64,000 bases of DNA from Volvox africanus (GCA_030268105.1 BSDZ01000003.1:1-64000), one strand, 5' to 3'; positions 19,845 to 35,719 are shown, numbered from the stretch's first letter. The notes: generated by a model not told the origin, from the sequence alone. Program-made: numbers and translations.

Positions 19845-22722
19845 CATCAGCCAGCGGGAATCTTACCTGCGACTAACGGCCAGCCCAAAACCTATTGAAA
19901 TTTGCAATTCGCCCAGGCCTGCCTGGCCCTTATTGCACCATTCATTGGTATATGTGCATTGCGCACTCTCAACAACCTGCCAGCGAGAATCTAACCGGTT
20001 ACGCTCGGCCAGTCCAAAACCATTTAAAATTTGCTATGCGCCCAGGCCTGCCTGGCCCTTATTGCATCATTCATTGGTATATGTGAATTGCGCACTCTCA
20101 ACAATCTTCCCTGGTTATCAGCCAGCGGGAATCTAACCGGCGACTCTCAGCCAGCCCAAAACCTATTGAAATTTGCGATGTGCCCAGGCCTGCCTGGCCC
20201 TTATTGCATCAATAATTGATATATATTCATTGCGCAGTTTTAACAACCTGCCAGAGGGAATCTAACCGGCCACTCTCGGCCAGCCCAAACCTGTTTATAT
20301 ATGCAATGCTTTCAGGCCTGCCTGGCCCTTCTTCCAAAATTTATTCTTATATATGCATAGCTCACTCTCAACAACCTGCCCTGATCATCAGCCAGCGGGA
20401 ATCTAACCAGTGACTCTCGGCCAGCCCAAAACCTATTGAAATTTGCAATGCGCCCAGGCCTGCCTGTCCCTTATTGCATCATTCATTGGTATATGTGCAT
20501 TGCGCACTCTTTACATCCTTCCCTGTTCATGAGCAAGTGGGAATCTAACAGGCAACTCTTGGCCAACCCAAAACCTATTGAAATTTGCTATGCGCCCAGG
20601 CCTGCCTGGCCCTTACTGCATCATTCATTGGTATATGTGCATTGCGCACTCTCAACAACCTGCCAGCGGGAATCTAACCGGTTACGCTCGGCCATGCCAA
20701 AACAATTTAAAATTTGCAATGCGCCCAGGCCTGCCTGGCCCTTATTGCATCATTCATTGGTATATGTGCATTGCACACTCTCAACAACCTTCCCTGGTCA
20801 TCAGCCAGCGGGAATCTAACCTGCGACTCACGGCCAGCCCAAAACCTTTTGAAATTTGCAATCCGCCCAGGCCTGCCTGGCCCTTATTGCATCATTCATT
20901 GGTATATGTGCATTGCGCACTCCCAACAACCTGCCCTGATCATCAGCCAGCGGGAATCTAACCTGCGACTCTCGGCCAGCCCAAAACCTTTTGAAATTTC
21001 CAGTGCGCCCAGGCCTGCCTGGCCCTTATTGCATCATTTATTGGTGTATGTCGATTGCGCACTCTCAACAATCTTCCCTGGTTATCAGCCAGCGGGAATC
21101 TAACCGGCGACTCTCAGCCAGCCCAAAACCTATTGAAATTTCCAGTGCGCCCAGGCCTGCCTGGCCCTTATTGCATCATTTATTGGTGTATGTCGATTGA
21201 GCACTCTCAACAACCTGCCAGCGAGAATCTAACCGGTTACGCTCGGCCAGTCCAAAACCATTTAAAATTTGCAATGCGCACAGGCCTGCCTGGCCCTTAT
21301 TGCATCATTCATTGGTATATGTGAATTGCGCACTCTCAACAATCTTCCCTGGTTATCAGCCAGCGGGAATCTAACCTGCGACTCACGGCCAGCCCAAAAC
21401 CTTTTGAAATTTGCAATCCGCCCAGGCCTGCCTGGCCCTTATTGCATCATTCATTGGTATATGTGCATTGCGCACTCCCAACAACCTGCCCTGATCATCA
21501 GCCAGCGGGAATCTTACCTGCGACTAACGGCCAGCCCAAAACCTATTGAAATTTGCAATTCGCCCAGGCCTGCCTGGCCCTTATTGCACCATTCATTGGT
21601 ATATGTGCATTGCGCACTCTCAACAACCTGCCAGCGAGAATCTAACCGGTTACGCTCGGCCAGTCCAAAACCATTTAAAATTTGCTATGCGCCCAGGCCT
21701 GCCTGGCCCTTATTGCATCATTCATTGGTATATGTGAATTGCGCACTCTCAACAATCTTCCCTGGTTATCAGCCAGCGGGAATCTAACCGGCGACTCTCA
21801 GCCAGCCCAAAACCTATTGAAATTTGCGATGTGCCCAGGCCTGCCTGGCCCTTATTGCATCAATAATTGATATATATTCATTGCGCAGTTTTAACAACCT
21901 GCCAGAGGGAATCTAACCGGCCACTCTCGGCCAGCCCAAACCTGTTTATATAGGCAATGCTTTCAGGCCTGCCTGGCCCTTCTTCCAAAATTTATTCTTA
22001 TATATGCATAGCTCACTCTCAACAACCTGCCCTGATCATCAGCCAGCGGGAATCTAACCAGTGACTCTCGGCCAGCCCAAAACCTATTGAAATTTGCAAT
22101 GCGCCCAGGCCTGCCTGTCCCTTATTGCATCATTCATTGGTATATGTGCATTGCGCACTCTTTACATCCTTCCCTGTTCATGAGCAAGTGGGAATCTAAC
22201 AGGCAACTCTTGGCCAACCCAAAACCTATTGAAATTTGCTATGCGCCCAGGCCTGCCTGGCCCTTACTGCATCATTCATTGGTATATGTGCATTGCGCAC
22301 TCTCAACAACCTGCCAGCGGGAATCTAACCGGTTACGCTCGGCCATGCCAAAACAATTTAAAATTTGCAATGCGCCCAGGCTTGCCTGGCCCTTATTGCA
22401 TCATTCATTGGTATATGTGCATTGCACACTCTCAACAACCTTCCCTGGTCATCAGCCAGCGGGAATCTAACCTGCGACTCACGGCCAGCCCAAAACCTTT
22501 TGAAATTTGCAATCCGCCCAGGCCTGCCTGGCCCTTATTGCATCATTCATTGGTATATGTGCATTGCGCACTCCCAACAACCTGCCCTGATCATCAGCCA
22601 GCGGGAATCTAACCTGCGACTCTCGGCCAGCCCAAAACCTTTTGAAATTTCCAGTGCGCCCAGGCCTGCCTGGCCCTTATTGCATCATTTATTGGTGTAT
22701 GTCGATTGCGCACTCTCAACAA
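19845..22722. repeat. Segmental duplication in the array, offset 1,651 bp
   Basis: 19845-21071 and 21496-22722 match closely. Both begin with the rare GAATCTTACCTGCGACTAAC variant and include the divergent marker monomers with AATAATTGATATATATTC. Confidence 0.8.
20190..20413. repeat. Divergent marker monomer pair (first of seven copies)
   Basis: A recognisable aberrant pair: the first monomer has AATAATTGATATATATTC and GCGCAGTTTTAACAACC, and the next has GCTTTCAGGCCTGCC followed by CTTCTTCCAAAATTTATTC. The same pair recurs near 21865, 25730, 32650, 42040, 45065 and 47115, always in this order. It can therefore be used to track segmental copying in the middle of the array; it is absent from the first 8 kb and last 14 kb. 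Confidence 0.8.
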
Positions 22723-25700
22723 CCTGCCAGCGGGAATCTAACCGGTTACGCTCGGCCAGCCCAAAACCACTTAAAATTTGCAATGCGCCCAGGCCTGCCT
22801 GGCCCTTATTGCATCATTCATTGGTATATGTGAATTGCGCACTCTCAACAACCTTCCCTGATCATCAGCCAGCGGGAATCTAATGGGCGACTCTCGGCCA
22901 GCCCAAAACCTTTTGAAAATTGCAATGCGCCCAGGCCTGCCTGGCCCTTATTGCATCATTCATTGGTATATGTGCATTGCGCACTCTCAACAACCTGCCC
23001 TGATCATCAGCCAGCGGGAATCTAACCTGCGACTCTCGGCCAGCCCAAAACCTTTTGAAATTTCCAGTGCGCCCAGGCCTGCCTGGCCCTTATTGCATCA
23101 TTCATTGGTATATGTCCATTGCGCACTCTCAACAACCTGCCAGCGGGAATCTAACCGGTTACGCTCGGCCAGCCCAAAACCATTTCAAATTTGCAATGCG
23201 CCCAGGCCTGCCTGGCCCTTATTGCATCATTCATTGGTATATGTGAATTGCGCACTCTCAACAACCTGCCCTGATCATCAGCCAGCGGGAATCTAACCAG
23301 CGACTCTCGGCCAGCCCAAAACCTTTTGAAATTTGCAATGCGCCCAGGCCTGCCTGGCCCTTATTGCATCATTCATTGGTATATGTGCATTGCGCACTCT
23401 CAACAACCTGCCCTGATCATCAGCCAGCGGGAATCTAACCTGCGACTCTCGGCCAGCCCAAAACCTTTTGAAATTTCCAGTGCGCCCAGGCCTGCCTGGC
23501 CCTTATTGCATCATTCATTGGTATATGTGCATTGCGCAATCTCAACAACCTGCCCTGATCATCAGCCAGCTGAAATCTAACCATCGACTCTTGGCCAGCC
23601 CAAACCTGTTTATTTTTGCAATGCGCCCAGGCCTGCCTGGACCTTATTGCCTCATTTATTCTTATATGTGCATGGCTCACTCTCAACAACCTGCCCTGAT
23701 CATCATCCAGCGGGAATCTAACCAGCAACTCTTGGCCAGCCCAAACCTGTTAAACCTATAAATATTTGCAATGCGCCCAAGCCTGCCTGGCCCTTATTGC
23801 ATCATTCATTGGTATATGTGCATTGCGCACTCTCAACAACCTGCCAGCGGGAATCTAACCAGTCACACTCGGCCATGCCAAATCAATTAAAAATTTGCAA
23901 TGCGCCCAGGCCTGCCCGGCCCTTATTGCATCATTCATTGGTATATGTGAATTCCGCACTCTCAACAACCTGCCCTGATCATCAGCCAGTGGGAATCTAA
24001 GGGCGACTCTCGGCCAGCCCAAAACCTGTTGAAATTTGCAATGCACCCATGCCTGCCTGGCCCTTATTGCATCATTCATTGGTATATGTGCATTGCGCAC
24101 TCTCAACAACCTGCCAGCGGGAATCTAACTGGTTACGCTCGGCCAGCCCAAAACCATTTAAAATTCGCAATGCGCCCAGGCCTGCCTGGCCCTTATTGCA
24201 TCATTCATTGGTATATGTGAATTGTGCACTCTCAACAACCTTCCCTGGTCATCAGCCAGCGGGAATCTAACGGGCTACTCTCGGCTAGCCCAAAACCTAT
24301 TGAAATTTGCAGTGCGCCCAGGCCTGCCTGGCCTTTATTGCATCATTTATTGGTATATGTGCATTGCGCACTCTCAACAACCTTCCCTGTTCATCAGCAA
24401 GTGGAAATCTAACCGGCAACTCTCGGCCAGCCCAAAACCTATTGAAATTTGCTATGCGCCCAGGCCTGCCTGGCCCTTATTGCATCATTTATTGGTATAT
24501 GTGCATTGCGCACTCTCAACAACCTGCCAGCGGGAATCTAACCGGTTACGCTCGGCCATGCCAAAACAATTTAAAATTTGCAATGCGCCCAGGCCTGCCT
24601 GGCCCTTCTTGCATCATTCATTGGTATATGTGAATTGCGCACTCTTAACAACCTTTGCTGGTCATCAGCCAGCGGGAATCTAACCGGCGACTCTCGGCCA
24701 GCCCAAAACTTATTGAAATTTGCAATGCGCCCAGGCCTGCCTGGCCCTTCTTGCACCATTCATTGGTATATATGCATTGCGCAATCTCAACAACCTGCCC
24801 TGATCATCAGCCAGTGGTAATCTAACCAGCGACTCTTGGCAAGCCCAAACCTGTTCATATTTGCAATGCGCCCAGGCCTGCCTGGCCCTTATTGCATCAT
24901 TCATTGGTATATGTGAATTGCGCACTCTCAACAACCTGCCCTGATCATCAGCCAGCGGGAATCTAACCAGCGACTCTCGGCCAGCCCAAAACCTATTGAA
25001 ATTTGCAATGCGCCCAGGCCTGCCTGGCCCTTATTGCATCATTCATTGGTATATGTGCATTGCGCACTCTCAACATCCTTCCCTGTTCATGAGCAAGTGG
25101 GAATCTAACCGGCAACTCTTGGCCAGCCCAAAACCTATTGAAATTTGCAATGCGCACAGGCCTGCCTGGACCTTATTGCATCGTTCATTGGTATATGTAA
25201 ATTGCGTACTCTCAACAACCTGCCAGCGGGAATTTAACCGGTTACGCTCGGCCATGCCAAAACAATTTAAAATTTGAAATGCGCCCAGGCCTGCCTGGCC
25301 CTTATTGCATCATTCATTGGTATATGTGCATTGCTCACTCTCAACAACCTTCCCTGGTCATCAGCCAGCGGGAATCTTACCTGCGACTAACGGCCAGCCC
25401 AAAACCTATTGAAATTTGCAATTCGCCCAGGCCTGCCTGGCCCTTATTGCACCATTCATTGGTATATGTGCATTGCGCACTCTCAACAACCTGCCAGCGA
25501 GAATCTAACCGGTTACGCTCGGCCAGTCCAAAACCATTTAAAATTTGCAATGCGCACAGGCCTGCCTGGCCCTTATTGCATCATTCATTGGTATATGTGA
25601 ATTGCGCACTCTCAACAATCTTCCCTGGTTATCAGCCAGCGGGAATCTAACCGGCGACTCTCAGCCAGCCCAAAACCTATTGAAATTTGCGATGTGCCCA

Positions 25701-28219
25701 GGCCTGCCTGGCCCTTATTGCATCAATAATTGATATATATTCATTGCGCAGTTTTAACAACCTGCCAGAGGGAATCTAACCGGCCACTCTCGGCCAGCCC
25801 AAACCTGTTTCTATATGCAATGCTTTCAGGCCTGCCTGGCCCTTCTTCCAAAATTTATTCTTATATATGCATAGCTCACTCTCAACAACCTGCCCTGATC
25901 ATCAGCCAGCGGGAATCTAACCAGTGACTCTCGGCCAGCCCAAAACCTATTGAAATTTGCAATGCGCCCAGGCCTGCCTGTCCCTTATTGCATCATTCAT
26001 TGGTATATGTGCATTGCGCACTCTCAACAACCTGCCAGCGGGAATCTAACCGGTTACGCTCGGCCATGCCAAAACAATTTAAAATTTGCAATGCGCCCAG
26101 GCCTGCCTGGCCCTTATTGCATCATTCATTGGTATATGTGCATTGCACACTCTCAACAACCTTCCCTGGTCATCAGCCAGCGGGAATCTAACCGGCGACT
26201 CACGGCCAGCCCAAAACCTTTTGAAATTTGCAATCCGCCCAGGCCTGCCTGGCCCTTATTGCATCATTCATTGGTATGTGTGCATTGCGCACTCTCAACA
26301 ACCTGCCCTGATCATCAGCCAGCGGGAATCTAACCGGCAACTCTAGGCCAGCCCAAAACCTATTGAAATTTGCTATGCGCCCAGGCCTGCCTGGACCTTA
26401 TTGCATCATTCATTGGTATATGTGCATTGCACACTCTCAACAACCTGCCAGCGGGAATCTAACCGGTTACACTCGGCCATGCCAAAACAATTTAAAATTT
26501 GCAATGCGCCCAGGCCTGCCTGGCCCTTATTGCATCATTCATTGGTATATGTGCATTGCGCACTCTCAACAACCTGCCAGCAGGAATCTAACCGGTTACG
26601 CTCGGCCAGCCCAAAACCATTTAAAATTTGCTATGCGCCCAGGCCTGCCTGGCCCCTATTGCATCATTCATTGGTATATGTGAATTGCGCACTCTCAACA
26701 ACCTTCCCTGGTCATCAGCCAGCGGAAATCTAACCGGCGACTCTCGGCCAGCCCAAAACCTTTTGAAATTTGCAATGCGCCCAGGCCTGCCTGGCCCTTA
26801 TTGCATCATTCATTGGTATGTGTGCATTGCGCACTCTAAACAACCTGCCCTGATCATCAGCCAGCGGGAATCTAACCGGCAACTCTAGGCCAGCCCAAAA
26901 CCTATTGAAATTTGCTATGCGCCCAGGCCTGCCTGGACCTTATTGCATCATTCATTGGTATATGTGCATTGCACACTCTCAACAACCTGCCAGCGGGAAT
27001 CTAACCGGTTACACTCGGCCATGCCGAAACAATTTAAAATTTGCAATGCGCCCAGGCCTGCCTGGCCCTTATTGCATCATTCATTGGTATATGTCCATTG
27101 CGCACTCTCAAGAACCTGCCAGCGGGAATCTAACCGGTTACGCTCGGCCAGCCCAAAACCATTTCAAATTTGCAATGCGCCCAGGCCTGCCTGGCCCTTA
27201 TTGCATCATTCATTGGTATATGTGACTTGCGCACTCTCAACAACCTGCCCTGATCATCAGCCAGCGGGAATCTAACCAGCGACTCTCGGCCAGCCCAAAA
27301 CCTTTTGAAATTTGCAATGCGCCCAGGCCTGCCTGGCCCTTATTGCATCATTCATTGGTATATGTGCATTGCGCACTCTCAACAACCTGCCCTGATCATC
27401 AGCCAGCGGGAATCTAACCTGCGACTCTCGGCCAGCCCAAAACCTTTTGAAATTTCCAGTGCGCCCAGGCCTGCCTGGCCCTTATTGCATCATTCATTGG
27501 TATATGTGCATTGCACAATCTCAACAACCTGCCCTGATCATCAGCCAGCGGGAATCTAACCATCGACTCTCGGCCAGCCCAAAACCTATTGAAATTTGCA
27601 ATGCGCCCAGGCCTGCCTGGCCCTTATTGCCTCATTTATTCTTATATGTGCATGGCTCACTCTCAACAACCTGCCCTGATCATCATCCAGCGGGAATCTA
27701 ACCAGCAACTCTTGGCCAGCCCAAACCTGTTAAACCTATAAATATTTGCAATGCGCCCAAGCCTGCCTGGCCCTTATTGCATCATTCATTGGTATATGTG
27801 CATTGCGCACTCTCAATAACCTGCCAGCGGGAATCTAACCAGTCACACTCGGCCATGCCAAATCAATTAAAAATTTGCAATGCGCCCAGGCCTGCCCGGC
27901 CCTTATTGCATCATTCATTGGTATATGTGAATTCCGCACTCTCAACAACCTGCCCTGATCATCAGCCAGTGGGAATCTAAGGGCGACTCTCGGCCAGCCC
28001 AAAACCTGTTGAAATTTGCAATGCACCCATGCCTGCCTGGCCCTTATTGCATCATTCATTGGTATATGTGCATTGCGCACTCTCAACAACCTGCAAGCGG
28101 GAATCTAACTGGTTACGCTCGGCCAGCCCAAAACCATTTAAAATTCGCAATGCGCCCAGGCCTGCCTGGCCCTTATTGCATCATTCATTGGTATATGTGA
28201 ATTGTGCACTCTCAACAAC

Positions 28220-29793
28220 CTTTGCTGGTCATCAGCCAGCGGGAATCTAACCGGCGACTCTCGGCCAGCCCAAAACTTATTGAAATTTGCAATGCGCCCA
28301 GGCCTGCCTGGCCCTTATTGCACCATTCATTGGTATATATGCATTGCGCAATCTCAACAACCTGCCCTGATCATCAGCCAGTGGTAATCTAACCAGCGAC
28401 TCTTGGCAAGCCCAAACCTGTTCATATTTGCAATGCGCCCAGGCCTGCCTGGCCCTTATTGCATCATTCATTGGTATATGTGAATTGCGCACTCTCAACA
28501 ACCTGCCCTGATCATCAGCCAGCGGGAATCTAACCATCGACTCTCGGCCAGCCCAAAACCTATTGAAATTTGCAATGCGCCCAGGCCTGCCTGGCCCTTA
28601 TTGCACCATTCATTGGTATATATGCATTGCGCAATCTCAACAACCTGCCCTGATCATCAGCCAGTGGTAATCTAACCAGCGACTCTTGGCAAGCCCAAAC
28701 CTGTTCATATTTGCAATGCGCCCAGGCCTGCCTGGCCCTTATTGCATCATTCATTGGTATATGTGCATTGCGCACTCTCAACATCCTTCCCTGTTCTGAG
28801 CAAGTGGGAATCTAACGGGCTACTCTCGGCTAGCCCAAAACCTATTGAAATTAACTATGCGCCCAGGCCTGCCTGGACCTTATTGCATCATTTATTGGTA
28901 TATGTGCATTGCGCACTCTCAACAACCTTCCCTGTTCATCAGCAAGTGGAAATCTAAAAGGCAACTCTCGGTCAGCCCAAAACCTATTGAAATTTGCTAT
29001 GCGCCCAGGCCTGCCTGGACCTTATTGCATCATTCATTGGTATATGTGCATTGCGCACTCTCAACAACCTGCCAGCGGGAATCTAACCGGTTACGCTCGG
29101 CCATGCCAAAACAATTTAAAGTTTGCAATGCGCCCAGGCCTGCCTGGCCCTTCTTGCATCATTCATTGGTATATGTGAATTGCGCACTCTTAACAACCTT
29201 TGCTGGTCATCAGCCAGCGGGAATCTAACCGGCGACTCTCGGCCAGCCCAAAACTTATTGAAATTTGCAATGCGCCCAGGCCTGCCTGGCCCTTATTGCA
29301 CCATTCATTGGTATATATGCATTGCGCAATCTCAACAACCTGCCCTGATCATCAGCCAGTGGTAATCTAACCAGCGACTCTTGGCAAGCCCAAACCTGTT
29401 CATATTTGCAATGCGCCCAGGCCTGCCTGGCCCTTATTGCATCATTCATTGGTATATGTGAATTGCGCACTCTCAACAACCTGCCCTGATCATCAGCCAG
29501 CGGGAATCTAACCATCGACTCTCGGCCAGCCCAAAACCTATTGAAATTTGCAATGCGCCCAGGCCTGCCTGGCCCTTATTGCACCATTCATTGGTATATA
29601 TGCATTGCGCAATCTCAACAACCTGCCCTGATCATCAGCCAGTGGTAATCTAACCAGCGACTCTTGGCAAGCCCAAACCTGTTCATATTTGCAATGCGCC
29701 CAGGCCTGCCTGGCCCTTATTGCATCATTCATTGGTATATGTGCATTGCGCACTCTCAACATCCTTCCCTGTTCTGAGCAAGTGGGAATCTAA
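28220..29793. repeat. Segmental duplication in the array, offset 978 bp
   Basis: About 28220-28815 and 29198-29793 correspond at a constant offset of 978, including the rare TTCCCTGTTCTGAGCAAG variant that lacks the usual CAT of TTCATGAGCAAG. Confidence 0.7.
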
Positions 29794-32700
29794 CCGGCAA
29801 CTCTTGGCCAGCCCAAAACCTATTGAAATTTGCTATACGCCCTGGCCCGCCTGGACCTTATTGCATCATTCATTGGTATATGTGCATTGCGCACTCTCAA
29901 CAACCTGCCCTGATCATCAGCCAGCAGGAATCTAACCGGCGACTCTCGGCCAGCCCAAAACCTTTTGAAATTTCCAGTGCGCCCAGGCCTGCCTGGCCCT
30001 TATTGCATCATTCATTGGTATATGTGCATTGCGCACTCCCAACAACCTGCCCTGATCATCAGCCAGTGGGAATCTAACCTGCGACTCTCGGCCAGCCCAA
30101 AACCTATTGAAATTTCCAGTGCGCCCAGGCCTGCCTGGCCCTTATTGCATCATTTATTGGTGTATGTCGATTGCGCACTCTCAACAACCTGCCCTGATCA
30201 TCAGCCAGCTGAAATCTAACCATCGACTCTTGGCCAGCCCAAACCTGTTTATTTTTGCAATGCGCCCAGGCCTGCCTGGACCTTATTGCCTCATTTATTC
30301 TTATATGTGCATGGCTCACTCTCAACAACCTGCCCTGATCATCATCCAGCGGGAATCTAACCAGCAACTCTTGGCCAGCCCAAACCTGTTAAACCTATAA
30401 ATATTTGCAATGCGCCCAAGCCTGCCTGGCCCTTATTGCATCATTCATTGGTATATGTGCATTGCGCACTCTCAACAACCTGCCAGCGGGAATCTAACCA
30501 GTCACACTCGGCCATGCCAAATCAATTAAAAATTTGCAATGCGCCCAGGCCTGCCCGGCCCTTATTGCATCATTCATTGGTATATGTGAATTCCGCACTC
30601 TCAACAACCTGCCCTGATCATCAGCCAGTGGGAATCTAACGGGCTACTCTCGGCTAGCCCAAAACCTATTGAAATTTGCAGTGCGCCCAGGCCTGCCTGG
30701 CCTTTATTGCATCATTTATTGGTATATGTGCATTGCGCACTCTCAACAACCTTCCCTGTTCATCAGCAAGTGGAAATCTAACCGGCAACTCTCGGCCAGC
30801 CCAAAACCTATTGAAATTTGCTATGCGCCCAGGCCTGCCTGGCCCTTATTGCATCATTCATTGGTATATGTGCATTGCGCACTCTCAACAACCTGCCAGC
30901 GGGAATCTAACCGGTTACGCTCGGCCATGCCAAAACAATTTAAAATTTGCAATGCGCCCAGGCCTGCCTGGCCCTTATTGCACCATTCATTGGTATATAT
31001 GCATTGCGCAATCTCAACAACCTGCCCTGATCATCAGCCAGTGGTAATCTAACCAGCGACTCTTGGCAAGCCCAAACCAGTTCATATTTGCAATGCGCCC
31101 AGGCCTGCCTGGCCCTTATTGCATCATTCATTGGTATATGTGAATTGCGCACTCTCAACAACCTGCCCTGATCATCAGCCAGCGGGAATCTAACCAGCGA
31201 CTCTCGGCCAGCCCAAAACCTTTTGAAATTTGCAATGCGCCCAGGCCTGCCTGGCCCTTATTGCATCATTCATTGGTATATGTGCATTGCGCACTCTCAA
31301 CATCCTTCCCTGTTCATGAGCAAGTGGGAATCTAACCGGCAACTCTTGGCCAGCCCAAAACCTATTGAAATTTGCAATGCGCACAGGCCTGCCTGGACCT
31401 TATTGCATCGTTCATTGGTATATGTAAATTGCGTACTCTCAACAACCTGCCAGCGGGAATCTAACCGGTTACGCTCGGCCATGCCAAAACAATTTAAAAT
31501 TTGAAATGCGCCCAGGCCTGCCTGGCCCTTATTGCATCATTCATTGGTATATGTGCATTGCGCACTCTCAACAACCTTCCCTGGTCATCAGCCAGCGGGA
31601 ATCTTACCTGCGACTAACGGCCAGCCCAAAACCTATTGAAATTTGCAATTCGCCCAGGCCTGCCTGGCCCTTATTGCACCATTCATTGGTATATGTGCAT
31701 TGCGCACTCTCAACAACCTGCCAGCGAGAATCTAACCGGTTACGCTCGGCCAGTCCAAAACCATTTAAAATTTGCTATGCGCCCATGCCTGCCTGGCCCT
31801 TATTGCATCATTCATTGGTATATGTGAATTGCGCACTCTCAACAATCTTCCCTGGTCATCAGCCAGCGGGAATCTAACGGGCTACTCTCGGCTAGCCCAA
31901 AACCTATTGAAATTTGCAGTGCGCCCAGGCCTGCCTGGCCTTTATTGCATCATTCATTGGTATATGTGCATTGCGCACTCTCAACAACCTTCCCTGTTCA
32001 TCAGCAAGTGGAAATCTAACCGGCAACTCTCGGCTAGCCCAAAACCTATTGAAATTTGCTATGCGCCCAGGCCTGCCTGGCCCTTATTGCATCATTCATT
32101 GGTATATGTGCATTGCACACTCTCAACAACCTGCCAGCGGGAATCTAACCGGTTACGCTCGGCCATGCCAAAACAATTTAAAATTTGCAATGCGCCCAGG
32201 CCTGCCTGGCCCTACTTGCATCATTCATTGGTATATGTGAATTGCGCACTCTTAACAACCTTTGCTGGTCATCAGCCAGCGGGAATCTAACCGGCGACTC
32301 TCGGCCAGCCTAAAACTTATTGAAATTTGCAATGCGCCCAGGCCTGCCTGGCCCTTCTTGCACCATTCATTGGTATATATGCATTGCGCAATCTCAACAA
32401 CCTGCCCTGATCATCAGCCAGTGGTAATCTAACCAGCGACTCTTGGCAAGCCCAAACCTGTTCATATTTGCAATGCGCCCAGGCCTGCCTGGCCCTTATT
32501 GCATCATTCATTGGTATATGTGAATTGCGCACTCTCAACAATCTTCCCTGGTTATCAGCCAGCGGGAATCTAACCGGCGACTCTCAGCCAGCCCAAAACC
32601 TATTGAAATTTGCGATGTGCCCAGGCCTGCCTGGCCCTTATTGCATCAATAATTGATATATATTCATTGCGCAGTTTTAACAACCTGCCAGAGGGAATCT

Positions 32701-35700
32701 AACCGGCCACTCTCGGCCAGCCCAAACCTGTTTATATATGCAATGCTTTCAGGCCTGCCTGGCCCTTCTTCCAAAATTTATTCTTATATATGCATAGCTC
32801 ACTCTCAACAACCTGCCCTGATCATCAGCCAGCGGGAATCTAACCAGTGACTCTCGGCCAGCCCAAAACCTATTGAAATTTGCAATGCGCCCATGCCTGC
32901 CTGTCCCTTATTGCATCATTCATTGGTATATGTGCATTGCGCACTCTTTACATCCTTCCCTGTTCATGAGCAAGTGGGAATCTAACAGGCAACTCTTGGC
33001 CAACCCAAAACCTATTGAAATTTGCTATGCGCCCAGGCCTGCCTGGCCCTTACTGCATCATTCATTGGTATATGTGCATTGCGCACTCTCAACAACCTGC
33101 CAGCGGGAATCTAACCGGTTACGCTCGGCCATGCCAAAACAATTTAAAATTTGCAATGCGCCCAGGCCTGCCTGGCCCTTATTGCATCATTCATTGGTAT
33201 ATGTGCATTGCACACTCTCAACAACCTTCCCTGGTCATCAGCCAGCGGGAATCTAACCGGCGACTCACGGCCAGCCCAAAACCTTTTGAAATTTGCAATC
33301 CGCCCAGGCCTGCCTGGCCCTTATTGCATCATTCATTGGTATATGTGAATTGCGCACTCTCAACAACCTGCCCTGATCATCAGCCAGCGGGAATCTAACC
33401 GGCAACTCTAGGCCAGCCCAAAACCTATTGAAATTTGCTATGCGCCCAGGCCTGCCTGGACCTTATTGCATCATTCATTGGTATATGTGCATTGCACACT
33501 CTCAACAACCTGCCAGCGGGAATCTAACCGGTTACACTCGGCCATGCCAAAACAATTTAAAATTTGCAATGCGCCCAGGCCTGCCTGGCCCTTATTGCAT
33601 CATTCATTGGTATATGTGCATTGCGCACTCTCAACAACCTGCCAGCAGGAATCTAACCGGTTACGCTCGGCCAGCCCAAAACCATTTAAAATTTGCTATG
33701 CGCCCAGGCCTGCCTGGCCCCTATTGCATCATTCATTGGTATATGTGAATTGCGCACTCTCAACAACCTTCCCTGGTCATCAGCCAGCGGAAATCTAACC
33801 GGCGACTCTCGGCCAGCCCAAAACCTATTGAAATTTGCAATGCGCCCAGGCCTGCCTGGCCCTTATTGCATCATTCATTGGTATGTGTGCATTGCGCACT
33901 CTCAACAACCTGCCCTGATCATCAGCCAGCGGGAATCTAACCGGCAACTCTAGGCCAGCCAAAAACCTATTGAAATTTGCTATGCGCCCAGGCCTGCCTG
34001 GACCTTATTGCATCATTCATTGGTATATGTGCATTGCACACTCTCAACAACCTGCCAGCGGGAATCTAACCGGTTACTCTAGGCCATGCCAAAACAATTT
34101 AAAATTTGCAATGCGCCCAGGCCTGCCTGGCCCTTATTGCATCATTCATTGGTATATGTGCATTGCGCACTCTCAACAACCTGCCCTGATCATCAGCCAG
34201 CGGGAATCTAACCTGCGACTCTCGGCCAGCCCAAAACCTTTTGAAATTTCCAGTGCGCCCAGGCCTGCCTGGCCCTTATTGCATCATTCATTGGTATATG
34301 TCCATTGCGCACTCTCAAGAACCTGCCAGCGGGAATCTAACCGGTTACGCTCGGCCAGCCCAAAACCATTTCAAATTTGCAATGCGCCCAGGCCTGCCTG
34401 GCCCTTATTGCATCATTCATTGGTATATGTGAATTGTGCACTCTCAACAACCTGCCCTGATCATCAGCCAGCGGGAATCTAACCAGCGACTCTCGGCCAG
34501 CCCAAAACCTTTTGAAATTTGCAATGCGCCCAGGCCTGCCTGGCCCTTATTGCATCATTCATTGGTATATGTGCATTGCGCACTCTCAACAACCTGCCCT
34601 GATCATCAGCCAGCGGGAATCTAACCTGCGACTCTCGGCCAGCCCAAAACCTTTTGAAATTTCCAGTGCGCCCAGGCCTGCCTGGCCCTTATTGCATTTA
34701 ATTGGTATATGTGAATTGCGCAATCTCAACAACCTGCCCTGATCATCAGCCAGCTGAAATCTAACCATCGACTCTTGGCCAGCCCAAACCTGTTTATTTT
34801 TGCAATGCGCCCAGGCCTGCCTGGACCTTATTGCCTCATTTATTCTTATATGTGCATGGCTCACTCTCAACAACCTGCCCTGATCATCATCCAGCGGGAA
34901 TCTAACCAGCAACTCTTGGCCAGCCCAAACCTGTTAAACCTATAAATATTTGCAATGCGCCCAAGCCTGCCTGGCCCTTATTGCATCATTCATTGGTATA
35001 TGTGCATTGCGCACTCTCAACAACCTGCCAGCGGGAATCTAACCAGTCACACTCGGCCATGCCAAATCAATTAAAAATTTGCAATGCGCCCAGGCCTGCC
35101 CGGCCCTTATTGCATCATTCATTGGTATATGTGAATTCCGCACTCTCAACAACCTGCCCTGATCATCAGCCAGTGGGAATCTAAGGGCGACTCTCGGCCA
35201 GCCCAAAACCTGTTGAAATTTGCAATGCACCCATGCCTGCCTGGCCCTTATTGCATCATTCATTGGTATATGTGCATTGCGCACTCTCAACAACCTGCCA
35301 GCGGGAATCTAACTGGTTACGCTCGGCCAGCCCAAAACCATTTAAAATTCGCAATGCGCCCAGGCCTGCCTGGCCCTTATTGCATCATTCATTGGTATAT
35401 GTGAATTGTGCACTCTCAACAACCTTCCCTGGTCATCAGCCAGCGGGAATCTAACGGGCTACTCTCGGCTAGCCCAAAACTTATTGAAATTTGCAGTGCG
35501 CCCAGGCCTGCCTGGCCTTTATTGCATCATTTATTGGTATATGTGCATTGCGCACTCTCAACAACCTTCCCTGTTCATCAGCAAGTGGAAATCTAACCGG
35601 CAACTCTCGGCCAGCCCAAAACCTATTGAAATTTGCTATGCGCCCAGGCCTGCCTGGCCCTTATTGCATCATTCATTGGTATATGTGCATTGCGCACTCT

Positions 35701-35719
35701 CAACAACCTGCCAGCGGGA